A DNA stretch of 64,000 nt from Daedaleopsis sinensis (lineage: Eukaryota; Basidiomycota; Agaricomycetes; Polyporales; Polyporaceae): positions 3,162,001-3,226,000 of the forward strand of contig CM066310.1 in the NCBI GenBank assembly GCA_033807695.1. The letters are read 5' to 3'. A program made the translations under genes and the position numbers. Below, piece after piece: positions 1 through 13,417 of the stretch. The notes beneath the pieces were generated by a model. It saw nothing but the letters and a program-made list of their open reading frames with translations. It ran no database searches and was not told where the DNA came from. Numbering within the stretch: the stretch's first letter is position 1; each line of letters opens with the position of its first letter.

Positions 1-312
1 CTCAGCGACGTATGGGGTGAACTTGGTACGTCGAGCGCGAAGATATTCGTGCATAACGATCAACTTACCCTCCACATCAAGCTGTTTCAACATCTGAAAG
101 AGAAGTTCGTGGACATAACACCGGGTTGGATTTATATCGCTCTGCGCGACAACCGACTCCAGCGTCGCGCGCACGACCAGGTCACAGGAGCGCGACGCCG
201 CCGCCGCGTCGTACGTGTCGTCGCCGTCCGTCGTCGTTGAGCACTTGAAAGCGAAAGCCCACGTTGACGTCGTTTCTTGAGAAGACCGCGCACTCGCATG
301 TACCGAGAAGGA
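1..312 (-). CDS. Partial hypothetical protein running off the window edge
   Basis: On the minus strand a frame stays open from about 312 to the first base, roughly 100 codons. It has ordinary protein composition (segments such as CDLVVRATLESVV, VHELLFQMLKQLDVEGKL and MHEYLRARRTKF) and looks more like coding sequence than the overlapping arginine-rich frames. Neither its start nor its stop is inside the window, and an exon boundary near 255-312 is possible. I do not recognise the family. It is reported because the frame is open to the edge and reads as a helical globular protein; function is unknown. Confidence 0.3.
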
Positions 313-3170
313 CCGCTAGAGTGCGGCGGGTAATGTTCCCGGACGTCGTCCTTACTCCTTGGAACACACGCGGGTATCCTACTTGTAGTGGGAAGTCCAT
401 GAGACCATCGCCCTGACTGCGCAAACACATATATTCCTGTTCCCTCTTGGTTCAATCGGCGGGCTCGAGAGCTACGTACACGACAAGCTGCTTGGAGTCG
501 AACTACCGCAGCAATAGTTATTCATCATGTACGTTTTCCGCAGAACGCGAGATAAGAATTGTACGCAGATTAGATCAGATTACAGAAATCGGAATTACCG
601 GGCCGCCTTTGATGCACTTGCAAGCAGTTGAAACTCGAAGATCTGCACTAAGCCGCCACCAATAGAGTTTGCCGTCGCACTGCCACTTTGAAATGCCCAA
701 GTCTACACAATATTGCCATTTCGGATTCTCACTACGACAATATCACGCGCTGCGCCTCTCGACAGCGTTTGAGAGTTACTAACCTCCTCCACACGAGGAG
801 AGAAAGCATTCGCGGGCGCCCAGCGAACATGCGCTGGCAGGGCTTGCTCTTTGAGCGGCGTTATCCCGCCACGCGCGATGAGCAGGACCTTCCAGTGCTT
901 GTTCCGTGTGCGCCCGCGAATGCCTTCTCTCCGATAATAGCCACGGGATGGGAAATTACACTGGCTAGTTCCTTTATTTGTACACAACCCGCTCGTCCTC
1001 CTCCAGCCGTCCTTCACTATCACCATCCTCAACTGCTCCCTGAGCGGCATCCCGTCCAACTCTGCCTCCTTCGAACGGTCAAACTCCAAGTCCGCTTCAT
1101 CGCCCAACCCCCAAGGTCGCTTCATCACAGAACCGGTGGCATTCGCGTAGCCTGCACTCACAGCACAGAGCGTCCTTGCCCCCACACTCGTCGTCCGACG
1201 TCCTCCCCTTTGCCCTCGAAGCCACACACACGACCGCCTTCCGCCCTCGATTTGTCGATGCCACCGAACGCTGGAGACGCACTGCCGGTGGTGGGGAGTG
1301 GTGCGCTTGGGCTTATGGGGGCATTCGTGACTGCTGTCCGGGGCGACCGGTAAGTGCATTCCCCTTTAACCAGAGTCTTCTCCCTGTGACACCCATTCTA
1401 AGCGGAGTTTATCGGCGAGCGGACGGCCCCCATGTCGTCTCGATCCAAGCTACGGACAAGTGAGTGATCTCGCGTGTCCTTTAGTCGAGCGTGTTTGCAG
1501 ACCCCGTCTAGCGGAACCTTTCCCATGCGCCGTCCGTATGAGTATGGACGGATGGTTTCACCCTGGTTGACAAGTACGTCTCCTATTCTCGCGCATGCTA
1601 CTGTTCCACAGGTACAACTAAGTGCGTAACTGCCACAGGCGCGTCCTCAAGACTGTTTCGCGTGATGTCAGTTACGATCATAGGCGGAGGATGGTCGTCG
1701 GTGTCAAGGGTATGTACAAGCTTGCGGACGCGCCGCGTAGCTAATGCATTTCAACAGATAATCCGTGTTGTCGCAGTCTCCATCAACTTTCTCCCTGCGC
1801 TATACGGGATTCGACCGCGCCACCGCCGACTTCGACGCCCTCTTTGCACGGGGAGGTGGACGAACAACCGCGGCGGCCGTCGCCGTCGCTGGAGAGAGCG
1901 CCGAGTGTAATGGTCACTTCCCCTCTGCGCCGCGAATTTCTTGAGAAGAAGATGAAGATCTACGAGTGCCGACGAACGAAGAACGCGCTTCTTGAACACG
2001 AATGTCACCCTTCTTGGCACCGCGAGGAGAAGGAAGCTGTACATAGCCTACCTGTCGAACAGGATTGCTGCTCGCCAGCCTGTGCCGAAAGATGGACTGT
2101 ACTGCCAAACAAGGTACGTCGCGCCACGATTCAGATGAGCGATTCAATATAACGTATCGCCCAAGAGAGTACGCATAGCCATAATCTCGGAGCCAAGTCC
2201 TAGCGCAGAACCTGGACCGGAAACATTGCGCTACAGGGCTGGTGTGCTTAGGTATGTTCTATGTTATTAATGCTCGACTACGGAGGATGTTGATCAATCC
2301 TGCGCAGTGCACTGAGTGCGCCGTGGTATCACCATCCACCGGCGTCGTTGTACCCAGTCGCTAGCTGTACTGATGACTAGGTTTAATGTGAAAAGTTAGC
2401 AACGCGAACCCCAAGCGTGTTTAGCATGTGTGTTTGTTATGGCGCTGCATGCGTGAATGCGTTCGGTAGAGCTGTAGGGCTAAATGATTTGGGGTGAGTA
2501 TCATGCCGTGCTCTGAAGAACAACATGGATTAGCTCCACGATCTAAACGCAAACGAACGTGCTCAAGTTAGATTTTTATAAGGCCATGCAGTTCTACTTA
2601 CCTGCTATTTGAGCATTCATATTCCACCAGAGGCAGCCGAATGACATTGCGGAGCACGGGCAGCGAACTATGACCTGCACATGCTTGAGATTTGCCCATA
2701 CTGCTTACAATGGATGTGTTTCATCCGCGCCCTCTCACACTCACATGCAGTAGACTGCACGGGCGGAGAGTCTGATCACCACTAGGTGGACTTGTCCTAC
2801 AAATTTGATATTACTCCGACTTTGCTAACGTGAGTGTACGGCCCAAGCATTCACTGGCCACCAAGAGCAAGAGCACGATATAGTGAGGAGTAAAAGGGCC
2901 TCCGGTCCAGAGCCAGCATTGTCGTACACGTAACCGTAACTCTTCGAACTGGGTTTATCGTGCAGTCGGGGGCAGCCGAATATCGGAGGCGCGGCGTCGA
3001 GTACGACAAATCCTGAACAGGCACGAAAAGCGCTCCTGGCTAGGGTTGGGCACGCAGGTACGGCGCAGGCCGACTAGAGCAACTTCCTTCTCAGGGTCTT
3101 TTCGGCTATAAATTCACACCCCGGTCAGACAAATCAGCGACCCTGAGTTCAAGAATTCTTGTAGTATATA
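313..3170. other. No supportable gene; possible scattered gene debris
   Basis: Several short open stretches and intron-like GT...AG segments occur on the plus strand (for example a frame ending near 1351 followed by a GTAAGT, and a GTATGT...CAG segment near 1710-1756). They do not join into a recognisable protein. From about 2160 to 3170 I see no open frame, RNA gene or repeat worth naming. Confidence 0.4.
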
Positions 3171-3172
3171 TA

Positions 3173-5720
3173 CTATGCCCGCATACAAACAGGGTGTGTG
3201 TGCCGTGCTTCTGCCCCCGGGGCAGAGAGCGGACGGCACTCGTCAGCACTCTCCAATATCCCGGACTCGTTTATATAACCGACACTAAGAATGAGAGCCT
3301 TTGTGAAACTCCCAAAGTTGGGTACCGACAGGATGAGGTCCGCGTGTCTCGTCGGGTTGACGAAGCGCCGAGTGTAGAAGACCATAGTCTTGTTTCCCCT
3401 CAAGTTACGCACCCGGTTGAAATGATATGGACGGACGCGCTCGTGAGTAACGAGCCATGCGAAACTCAAAGCTGGAACTCACTGTGCTTATCGCCAGGGT
3501 CGAGCAACGCACTCGGCTCGTCGAACAGCAGCAACTTGAAGCCCAGTTTCGTGTCCATGTTGTCATGCACTACAGACCGTATGAACGTCCTCGCGCCGCA
3601 AGTCCCATGCACAGCAGCCAGTACACGTGCAGCAATAGGACCCTAGACGGTAACACTCACACGGCGAGCCTCTGCATTTGGCCGCCACTGAGTTCTGCCA
3701 TGACCACAGTCCCCATGCCCGCCGCGTCGCGCACGGGAAGATGTCGAACGTGTTCCCAAACAGTGTCTTCGACCCGTGTACCGGGCCCAAGCATGAGCTA
3801 GATGACACTGATGGCTGGAGGTACGCGTCGAAACCGCCGGGGAGCTGTCTGATGGCGACCTCTGCGCCACCGCGCCGCGAGGCGAGCCGGATGTGCGTCT
3901 CGTCGCAGCACACGGATGGGTTTTTGATCGCGATGTTGTTGCGTATCTAGAAGAGAGCAACACGGTGAGGGTGAGGGTGCATCGAACAGTTAGCGGAGGG
4001 GATACGCACTGAGAGACAAAAGTGCATGAAGTCTCAGTGGAAGAGGACGGAGATCGCTCGGCGAAGATCGTGCAGTTTTAGCGTGCGGATGTCGTGAGAT
4101 ACAATGAGGATCTGGCCGTCATTCGGGTCGAACAGCCTGATGAAGAGCTTGAAGACCGTGCTAGTTCCTGTGCCGTTCGAGCCGACGTTAACCTGTATGT
4201 TAGCGGGTCAGCGCCGATGACCGCAGGGTTGTACCTACACAGAGCTGTCCGGGACGGAGAGCAAAAGATACTTTACAGAGAGCGTACCTCTCCGTATCCG
4301 GACATCTGAAGGATACGTTCCTGGACAATGACGTTGTGCCGAGTGTGTACCGAGTGTGGAGACGAAGGACGGGGCACACCTGAACTGAAGACACACCCCA
4401 GACTCCACCTCCTCTTGCACTCGAGGGAACGCAACGGACCCTTCTGGCACTATGTTGACGATGTTAGCAGCCACGTAAACGTCCTCGCGGAGGCAAGCTG
4501 GTTGCCCACGGACTGGAAGCGGGAGAGCAGGGTGTATGCAGACCACGAGAAAGCCCTTGCCGCGGTCTGCATGCGATTTAGAGAGGGTAATAGCTCTGGC
4601 AGGTGTAACGGGTTCTGTATAGCATGCAAGGTTAACACAACCTGTCGGTCTCTGTCAGTCGAAATGGGATTGCACCCGACGAGAGTTGGCAAAGGAGAAC
4701 GACATACCTGACGAAGGTGCGTGAAGACATCCTGAAATTTGATCCACCAACTGAACCTAGCGCTACGAAAGACCTCTGCCTAGTTCCCTGCGTTGTCCCT
4801 CACACGTTCTGTAGATTGCCGGTCGTCTGCGGATCGAAAGCGCTGTGAGCATATTGTGCACGGAGTTGGCTGTAGAAGCTGCTCACGCCGGGGTGCATAC
4901 TCAGCCAGGTTCACGGCAACGATCTCCTTACGATGTTTCTGCTAGTTTATAGCCGTATTCCAACCGAGCACCCTCAGCATGTAATCCGAGCTGTATGTAC
5001 TGCATGCCCATGCCGCAAAAAGGAAACATCAGTGCAACACACTCCTCCGCGCGCGGAACGTACCGATCTGGTACATCTCCAGATGCTGGACAGCGTCGGT
5101 ACCGCCTCAGGCTCGTACAACATCATAACCAGCGCGAGCGCGCGTCCGTCCTTCTGCCCGCTGGGTGCGCGGAATAGCATGTAGCCGTTTGGGCCGAACT
5201 CGGTGCAGCCCCTCACGACGTCCGTGAGCATGCGCATGCAGTCCCAGACGATGGCGTTGCGCGCGAACTCGTCCGCAGACGCGAAGAGCTGGTGACGGAT
5301 GGGAATGCACCCGAACGCGAGCAAGTCGAGGCACGCGTACGCGCCGAAGGAGCTTCGTGCGAACCAGCGCCGGAAGCACGAGCTCATCCTCGACTCCGCG
5401 CCCTCGGGGATCCGCGAGAGCGTCATGACCGCCAAGGTGCATGCGATGCGACCCGCGCTGATGGGGTGCAGGTAGCGGGTGTCGACGGTGCGCGACTCGA
5501 GCCTGAGCGCGACGTCCATCTGTAAAACAAGTCCCGTCAGGGGTCTGGTACCGCAGGACGGCTCGTGATGCACTTCCCATCCCCACGAGGTCGCCTTCAA
5601 GCCTACGCCAAGCCGGTAGTAGGCCCAGACTCGCTGCTAGCGAACGTCTTCGACATCTTTCTTTCTTCCTCATCCGCTGAGTCAACTCCTGGTGTCTTCC
5701 ACTCGTGGCCACATGATTCA
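3173..5720 (-). pseudogene. Decayed fungal ABC transporter
   Basis: Reading down the minus strand, separate frames match successive parts of a fungal ABC half-transporter family. There is a membrane-domain segment at about 5580-5100 (ISAGRIACTLAVMTLSRI). Next comes a Walker A region at about 4200-4030 (VNVGSNGTGTSTVFKLF, then ILIVSHDIRTLKLHDLRRAI), then a segment at 3960-3690 (GGAEVAIRQLPGGFDAYL, KTLFGNTFDI). A Walker B follows at about 3560-3500 (KLLLFDEPSALLDP), and last an H-loop region at about 3410-3330 (TMVFYTRRFVNPTRHADLIL). The Walker A lysine is replaced by threonine and the switch histidine by arginine. The ABC signature region is missing or scrambled, and the pieces lie in different frames with stops between them. 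This is a relic, not a working transporter; the parent probably exported lipids, peptides or drugs. Confidence 0.75.
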
Positions 5721-6479
5721 TCTTGCAGTCTCACTGTGAAGTTTGGTTTGCTAGTCAGCGACTACGCTGCACCCACTGTCACTTTTCTGATAGATGGCAC
5801 CGCCCTCATCCGACGTACATCACACCCGGCTCCTTATAAGCTCCTGCGCCAGGATTGACGCAGAGGCAGGCCACGTTCATCTTCAACGCCTATTGCTTGA
5901 ACGTTCAACGGCACGGAAGTGATTCCTATTGATATGATCGGGGGTGATCCTGGCCTACGTGTACTGGCTGGTGCATTACTCGAGTAATTGAGTAACGTGT
6001 TCGAATGTTCGAGTTTAGGAAAACTTACGAAACATGGTGACTTACAAGCTTCGTATATAGTAGACGTTCGAGCATCGGCGGCATACAAGACCATGACCAA
6101 CACGCACGGTGTCGCTGACGGCATAGCATGCGCTCGATCTGAATGATGTCTGGGCAGTGGGGACTCGGAGGTTGGAGGGCATCCGACGGGCGTTCATTGC
6201 TATACATTGCCGCCGGGGGGGTGGGTGGACTAATGTTCGGATCACGGGAAACGTCATCGGATCACCGGCAGGCGAGCTTGGGAGCAGCATGGAAGCTGCG
6301 AAGGATGGTTCAACCTTCAGCTTGCCAGCGAGGCTGATAGACTGCACTTAAGGTGGGGTCTTAGTAGAGACAGATAGTCCACGTAGAACAGTCCGGATGA
6401 CAACGACACCGCCACCACCGATCTACCACGTCTCGAAGTAGTTATGGGGTCAGAAGATAAACTTGAAGCTCGGAACTTG
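5721..6479. other. Intergenic, nothing recognised
   Basis: Only short frames on both strands, with no homology I recognise. The right part grades into divergent copies of the satellite unit from about 6470. Confidence 0.4.
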
Positions 6480-9420
6480 GAAGCAGAACCCTGATAGACC
6501 CAATGCTGTCGTCACCAGTTTACCTCGACTTCAACTAGCTTGACAATTCTTCCGATTCTGGTCTACCACGAAATGTACTAAGTTCAGATACGGTAGACGG
6601 AGCCCGGAAGGAGAAGTGCAATAGCAGCAATACTCGTGAAACCTGTCTGCCGCAACTTGAACTAGCTTCAGAGACTGTAGATGGAAATTGGAAGCAACTA
6701 TATGGCCGACATTGTTCTACCACGACTTGAACTAGCTTCAGAGACTGTAGATGAAACTCGGAAGCAACTATATGGCTGACATCGTTCTACCATGGCTCGA
6801 ACTAGCTTCAGAGACTGGAGATGGAACTTGGAAGTCACGATACCTCCGACACCAGTCTGCGACTACTCGAACTAGCTTCAGAGACTATAGATGGAACTTG
6901 GAAGTCACGATACCTCCGACACCAGTCTGCCACGACTCGAACTAGCTTCAGAGGAGGTAGATGGAGCTCGGAAGCCACAATACCGCCGACACCAGTCTAC
7001 CACGACTCGAACTAGCTTCAGAGGAGGTAGATGGAGCTCGGAAGCCACAATACCGCCGACACCGGTCTACCACGACTCCAACTAGCTTCACAGGAGGCAG
7101 ATGGAGCTCGGAAGCCACAATCCCGCGGACACCGGTCTACCACGACTTGAAGTAGCTTCAGAGGAGGCAGATGGAGCTCGGAAGAAGCAAACACTGCAGA
7201 CACCGGTCTACCACGACTCGAAGTAGCTACAGAGGAGGTAGATGGAGCTCGGAAGCCACGATACCGCGGACACCGGTCTACCACGACTCGAAGTAGCTTT
7301 AGAGGAGGCCGATGGAGCTCGGAAGCAACGATACCGCCGACACCGGTCTACCACGACTCGAACTAGCTTCAGTGGAGGTAGATGGAGCTCGGAAGAAGCA
7401 AACACTGCAGACACCGGTCTACCACGACTCGAACTAGCTTCAGAGGAGGTAGAGGGAGCTCGGAAGCCACAATACTGCAGACACCGGTCTACCACGACTC
7501 GAAGTAGCTTTAGAGGAGGCAGATGGAGCTTGGAAGAAGCAAACACTGCAGACACCGGTCTACCACGAATCGAACTAGCTACAGAGGAGGTAGATAGAGC
7601 TCGAAAGCCACAATACTGCAGACACCAGTCTACCACGACTCGAACTAGCTACAGAGGAGGTAGAGGGAGATCGGAAGCCACAATACCGCGGACACCGGTC
7701 TACCACGACTCGAACTAGCTTCGGAGGAGGTAGAGGGAGCTCAGAAGCCACAATACTGCAGACACCAGTCTACCACGACTCGAACTACCTTCAGAGAAGG
7801 TAGATGGAGCTCGTAAGCCACAATACGGCAGACACCGGTCTACCGCGACTCGAACTAGCTTCGAAGGAGGTAGAGGGAGATCGGAAGCCACAGTACGGCA
7901 GACACCGGTCTACCGCGACTCGAACTAGCTTCGGAGGAGGTAGATGGAGCTCGGAAGCCACAATACCGCGGACACCGGTCTACCACGACTCGAAGTAGCT
8001 TGAGAGGAGGCAGATGGAGCTTGGACGAAGCAAACACTGCAGACACCGGTCTACCACGAATCGAACTAGCTACAGAGGAGGCAGATAGAGCTCGAAAGCC
8101 ACAATACTGCAGACACCAGTCTACCACGACTCGAACTAGCTACAGAGGAGGTAGATGGAGCTCGGAAGCCACAATACGGCAGACACCGGTCTACCACGAC
8201 TCGAACTAGCTTCAGAGGAGGTAGAGGGAGCTCAGAAGCCACAATACCGCGGACACCGGTCTACCACGACTCGAAGTAGCTTTAGAGGAGGCAGATGGAG
8301 CTCGGAAGAAGCAAACACTGCAGACACCGGTCTACCACGAATCGAACTAGCTACAGAGGAGGTAGATAGAGCTCGAAAGCCACAATACTGCAGACACCAG
8401 TCTACCACGACTCGAACTAGCTACAGAGGAAGTAGATGGAGCTCGGAAGCCACAATACGGCAGACACCGGTCTACCACGACTCGAACTAGCTTCAGAGGA
8501 GGTAGAGGGAGCTCAGAAGCCACAATACCGCGGACACCGGTCTACCACGACTCGAAGTAGCTTTAGAGGAGGCAGATGGAGCTCGGAAGAAGCAAACACT
8601 GCAGACACCGGTCTACCACGAATCGAACTAGCTACAGAGGAGGTAGATAGAGCTCGAAAGCCACAGTACGGCAGACACCGGTCTACCGCGACTCGAACTA
8701 GCTTCGAAGGAGGTAGAGGGAGATCGGAAGCCACAATACCGCGGACACCGGTCTACCACGACTCGAACTAGCTTCGGAGGAGGTAGATGGAGCTTGGAAG
8801 CCACAATACTGCTGTCACCAGTCTGCGACAACTCAAACAATCTTCGGAGGAGGTAGAGGGAGCTCGGAAGCCACAATACTGCCGTCACCAGTCTACCACG
8901 ACCCGAACTAGCTTCAGAGGCTGTAGATGGTGCTCGTAAGCCACAATACGGCAGACACCGGTCTACCGCGACTCGAACTAGCTTCGAAGGAGGTAGAGGG
9001 AGATCGGAAGCCACAATACCGCGGACACCGGTCTACCACGACTCGAACTAGCTTCGGAGGAGGTAGATGGAGCTCGGAAGCCACAATACTGCCGTCACCA
9101 GTCTGCGACAACTCAAACAATTTTCGGAGGAGGTAGAGGGAGCTTGGAAGCCACAATACTGCCGTCACCAGTCTACCATGACCCGAACTAGCTTCAGAGG
9201 CTGTAGATGGAGCTCGTAAGCGACAATACTGTGGAGACAGGTGTAAAAAAACTTGAACTATGTTTGGAGGCAGTAGACAGAGCTCAGGAGAGGGACTCTG
9301 ACAGTAGCAACACCGTTGAAACCAGTCTACCACATTTCGAACTAGCTTTAGAGACTATGATGGAACTTGGAAGCAACTATACCATCAGGAAAACGGTCAC
9401 TGGACGGTAGAGGATGATAA
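6480..9420. repeat. 70-bp satellite, block 1, with higher-order repeats
   Basis: About forty tandem copies of a 70-bp unit. Recognisable landmarks in each copy are CGACTCGAACTAGCTTC, GAGGAGGTAGATGGAGCTCG and ACACCGGTCTACCA. Early copies (6.5-6.95 kb) are more divergent. Between about 7.24 and 8.77 kb the copies form a higher-order pattern: a four-unit block of about 281 bp, carrying a variant with AAGAAGCAAACACTGCAGAC, recurs (for example at 8155 and 8436). From 8.8 to 9.4 kb the variants change again. The unit is not a multiple of three, so open frames across it are chance products and occur on both strands. I call it non-coding satellite DNA. Confidence 0.9.
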
Positions 9421-10509
9421 CTTACTACGAACAATGATAGAGACTGATACTCTTCGGTAGCGCTCGTCCGGGCTTGATCATCTATGGTAATGAGTGATCG
9501 TGTCGGACAAATAATTGGTAAAAGGTGGTCTTTTCCGTCAAATAATGGTAATCTATTGTAGATTAAAGCACAATAAATATTACGTTATACAGCGCTCTAT
9601 TGATTTGAAGCTACGAAACATAGTGCTGCTGGTGACAGCCTAGTAGCACTACTGTAAGTACTGCAAGTGGATCCGAGGCTTAAGCCGAGGGGAACGGGAT
9701 CGTGTTTCACAATCTGAGGGCCAGCGCTCAGCCAGTTGCCCAATATAGTACATTTTGCCTGCCCTAAACCAATGCACGGTTTCCAGGTCACCTTGACGCT
9801 GATGCTCGACTACGGACTTGGTGTGCTCGCGATCGTCACCCTCTCAGATCTCTGACCCTGCCCTCTTTGTGACCTCTAGAGTCTACTGTTGTGCACTGTG
9901 TCTAGGTCTTGTGCTACTGTAGGGCTACTGGTCTGCTTATGCTGGTCTGCCTATGCTGGTCTACCTATGCTGGCTAGGCTGCAATCTGTGGGGGCTTTAT
10001 GTCTGCTGGTTACTGTAGCAGCTGACTACGAGTCTCTTGTTTTCGAACGGCAAGTACCTGCACGACAACGATGCAGCCAGCCATGGATTGATGAGGTATG
10101 TGTCCTGACTTGCCATAGGCATCCTCCCGGTCTTCTACTCATTCCAATGCGACAGCACCTCAAGTCACCGGTTATCAAGGCGGCATCTGACATGAGCATG
10201 TCGACACGTCTACCATGCTGTAGTAGTACTACTATCCCTATACAGTACTCGTACTAGCTTGAATATGATCGGCCACTGTTTCCCTCTGAATGGTCTATCG
10301 TTACCACAAGCAAGCCCCAAAGTAAAATACCACCCCCGTGCACTCGTATAATGCTGTCACTCACGATAACGCTCATCGTGAGTGCTAGAATGTGATCGTA
10401 CAAGACGACCCAGGGATCTTTGACAGCCATCATCAACAAATGGTCAGTCTCTACCAATATTACAGATAACTATCACTATGATAATCCATGCCCATGTACT
10501 GTGCCTATT
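9421..10509. other. Spacer between satellite blocks
   Basis: A non-satellite stretch separating the two arrays. It holds a small run of three near-identical units of about 17 bp (CTATGCTGGTCT type) near 9930-9985 and some AT-rich sequence. No gene can be supported. Confidence 0.45.
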
Positions 10510-12650
10510 TCTAGATGACGGCCGACAGTGGTCTACCAGCACTTGAACTAGCTTGAGAGTCTGTAGATGGAGCCTGAAAGCAAATATATGGCTGAAACCG
10601 GTCTACCACGACTCGAACTACCTTCAGAGAAGGTAGATGGAGCTCGGAAGAAGCAAGCACTGCAGACACAGGTCTACCATGACTCAAACTAGCTTCAGAG
10701 GAGGTAGATGGAGCTCAGAAGCCACAATACTGCAGACACCAGTCTACCACGACTCGAACTACCTTCAGAGAAGGTAGATGGAGCTCGGAAGAAGCAAGCA
10801 CTGCAGACACAGGTCTACCATGACTCGAACTAGCTTCAGAGGAGGTAGATGGAGCTCAGAAGCCACAATACTGCAGACACCAGTCTACCACTACTCGAAC
10901 GAGCTTCGGAGGTGGTAGATGGAGCTCGGAAGCCACAATACCGCTGACAACAGTCTATCAAGACTCAAACCAGCTTCGGAGGAGGTAGAGGGAGCTCGGA
11001 AGCCACAATACCGCGGTCACCTGCCTACCACGACTCGAACTAGCTTCAGAGGTGGTAGATAGAACTTGGAAGCAGCAATACTGTGGAGACAGGTCTACAA
11101 CAACTTGAACTATGTCCGGAGATGGTAGATGGAGCTTGGGAGATGGACTCTGATAGGAGCAATACTGCTGAACCATTCTACCACAATTTGAACAACCTTT
11201 AGAAGCAGTAGTTGGAACTTGGAAGCAACCATACGGCCGACATTGGTATACCACCACTTGAACTAGCTTCACAGACCGTAGATGGAACTTGGGAGCAACT
11301 ATACAGGCGACATTGGTCTACCATAACTCAAACATACTCAAACTAGCTTCAGAGGTGGTAGATGGAGCTCGGAAGCCAAGATACCGCTGACGCCGGTCTA
11401 CCACGACTCGAACTAGCTTCGGAGGTGGTAGATGGAGCTCGGAAGCCACAATACCGCTGACAACAGTCTATCAAGACTCAAACCAGCTTCGGAGGAGGTA
11501 GAGGGAGCTCGGAAGCCACAATACCGCGGTCACCTGCCTACCACGACTCGAACTAGCTTCAGAGGTGGTAGATAGAACTTGGAAGCAGCAATACTGTGGA
11601 GACAGGTCTACAACAACTTGAACTATGTCCGGAGATGGTAGATGGAGCTTGGGAGATGGACTCTGATAGGAGCAATACTGCTGAACCATTCTACCACAAT
11701 TTGAACAACCTTTAGAAGCAGTAGTTGGAACTTAGAAGCAACCATACGGCCGACATTGGTATACCACCACTTGAACTAGCTTCACAGACCGTAGATGGAA
11801 CTTGGGAGCAACTATACAGGCGACATTGGTCTACCATAACTCAAACATACTCAAACTAGCTTCAGAGGTGGTAGATGGAGCTCGGAAGCCAAGATACCGC
11901 TGACGCCGGTCTACCACGACTCGAACTAGCTTCGGAGGTGGTAGATAGAACTCGGAAGCAGCAATACTGCGGAGACAGGTCTACAACAACTTGAACTATG
12001 TGCGGAGACAGTAGACGGAGCTTGGGAGAGGGACTCTGATAGGGGCAATACTGCTGAAATAAGTCTGCCATGACTCGAACTAGCTCTGGAGGCTATAGAT
12101 CAAAGTCAGAAACAGCAATACTGTGGAGGCAGGTCTACAACAACTCGAACTAAGTTCGGAGGGAGCAGATAGAGATTGGGAGGGGAAATCTGATAGCAGC
12201 AATACTGCTGAAACCAGTCTACCACGATCTGAACTAATGTCAGAGGCAGTAAATATGACTGCATGTACATCCACAACAAAATATTTCCGTAAAGAAAAAT
12301 AGCCGATTCATAAGACTCCAGATAGAAATGACATTGATGTCACTGGTCTACCTCAACTCAAACATCTTTCGGGGGGCCAGAGACAGAGCTCCTACGCATA
12401 ATCCTGATACTTAGTAGCAATACTTCCATCACTGGTCTGCCACAACATGAACAAGTTTTCAGAGGTAGTAGATAGCACTTCATGTATAAATGCAAGATGA
12501 GATCTTATTAGAGTCACGCAGTCCCTGCATGAGAGCCCCAATAGCAATGACATCGGCACTGCTAAGACTGGTTTACCAGGATGCGAACATGTTTCCAAGG
12601 CACAAGCTAGAGCTGTGTGTGAGGTTGTCAGGTGAGATGTTAGTCCAGAC
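10510..12650. repeat. 70-bp satellite, block 2, with 513-bp duplication
   Basis: The same 70-bp family as block 1 but more diverged, decaying towards 12.6 kb. A segment of about seven units is duplicated almost exactly: the landmark ATACCGCTGACAACAGTC near 10938 recurs near 11451, an offset of 513 bp. The long shared order of variants between about 10.9-11.35 kb and 11.4-11.86 kb shows a recent segmental duplication inside an older array. Confidence 0.88.
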
Positions 12651-13417
12651 ACAATACACTCATATATAACTGCTGGAAGTTACTACAAATTCAAAGGTTA
12701 TTCAGCATGATGCAAGCAACTTTCACATGATCCCAGCACTACTGGTTGTGTTAGACTCTGTAGGTTGCTATGGAATAATGCCTAAGTCAATGCTATTGGT
12801 AACATCACACTGAACAATAAAGATAGTTACCTGTACTGGTAGAGAGTGAGTATTCTGAAAATATCGCCTCAGCACAATCGTTAACTTAAGAATGTGATAT
12901 ATCAGCACCTATAATACAAGAAGGAGGTGTTGTGATCAACACATATAAAACAATAAAGAGGTGTTGTGAACAACACCTGTAAAGCAATAAGGAGGTGTTG
13001 TGATCAGCGATTATAAAGCAAGAAGGAGGTGACCCGAACAGCACGGAAATATAATGTGATGTGGCCCTCTTTCAACAATGGGTTAGCTAGGTGACCACAA
13101 TTGGTCTAGATTCCAATGATTCAACTTCAATTCAGCAAACAGATACTTTAGAGTACAACGAAAACCTTGTATTGACTCAGCATTATTATATTACGAAACC
13201 CCCCCGCCACTGCATAGCAGTCAATATATTGCTTGAGACTCACGATAGCTATATACATTAGATCACTTTTAATCTCCGCATTACCTTCGTCAAAGGGGAG
13301 CAAAATACCCTCACGGACAGGGTCAGTCCTTTACTAATGCACGTACTCTTTGACGTATCTGACATCGAGGCGGTTCAATCAATCACTGCAGTGAGTATTC
13401 CTCAGTGCTCAAATTTA
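12651..13417. other. AT-richer intergenic stretch
   Basis: No coding frame is supported. It contains the small hairpin repeat listed separately and leads into the TATA-like element upstream of the gene at 13481. Confidence 0.4.
12905..13045. repeat. Short imperfect tandem repeat with hairpin cores
   Basis: Three to four copies of a unit of about 38-42 bp built on AAGGAGGTGTTGTGATCAACAC and ATAAAGCAATAA. One copy contains the near-perfect inverted sequence GGTGTTGTGAACAACACC, which could fold as a stem. This is probably a small minisatellite; no functional role is evident. Confidence 0.55.

Noticed and set aside
6751..9410. Long overlapping frames across the 70-bp array, including 158 codons at 7242 and 142 codons at 7208
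   Set aside because: They recur with the repeat, occur on both strands, and the unit is not a multiple of three; they are by-products of the satellite.
6480..12650. tRNA-derived repeat: the minus strand of each satellite unit has GTTCGAGTC, matching a pol III B box
   Set aside because: No matching A box and no cloverleaf stems could be formed around it; probably coincidence.
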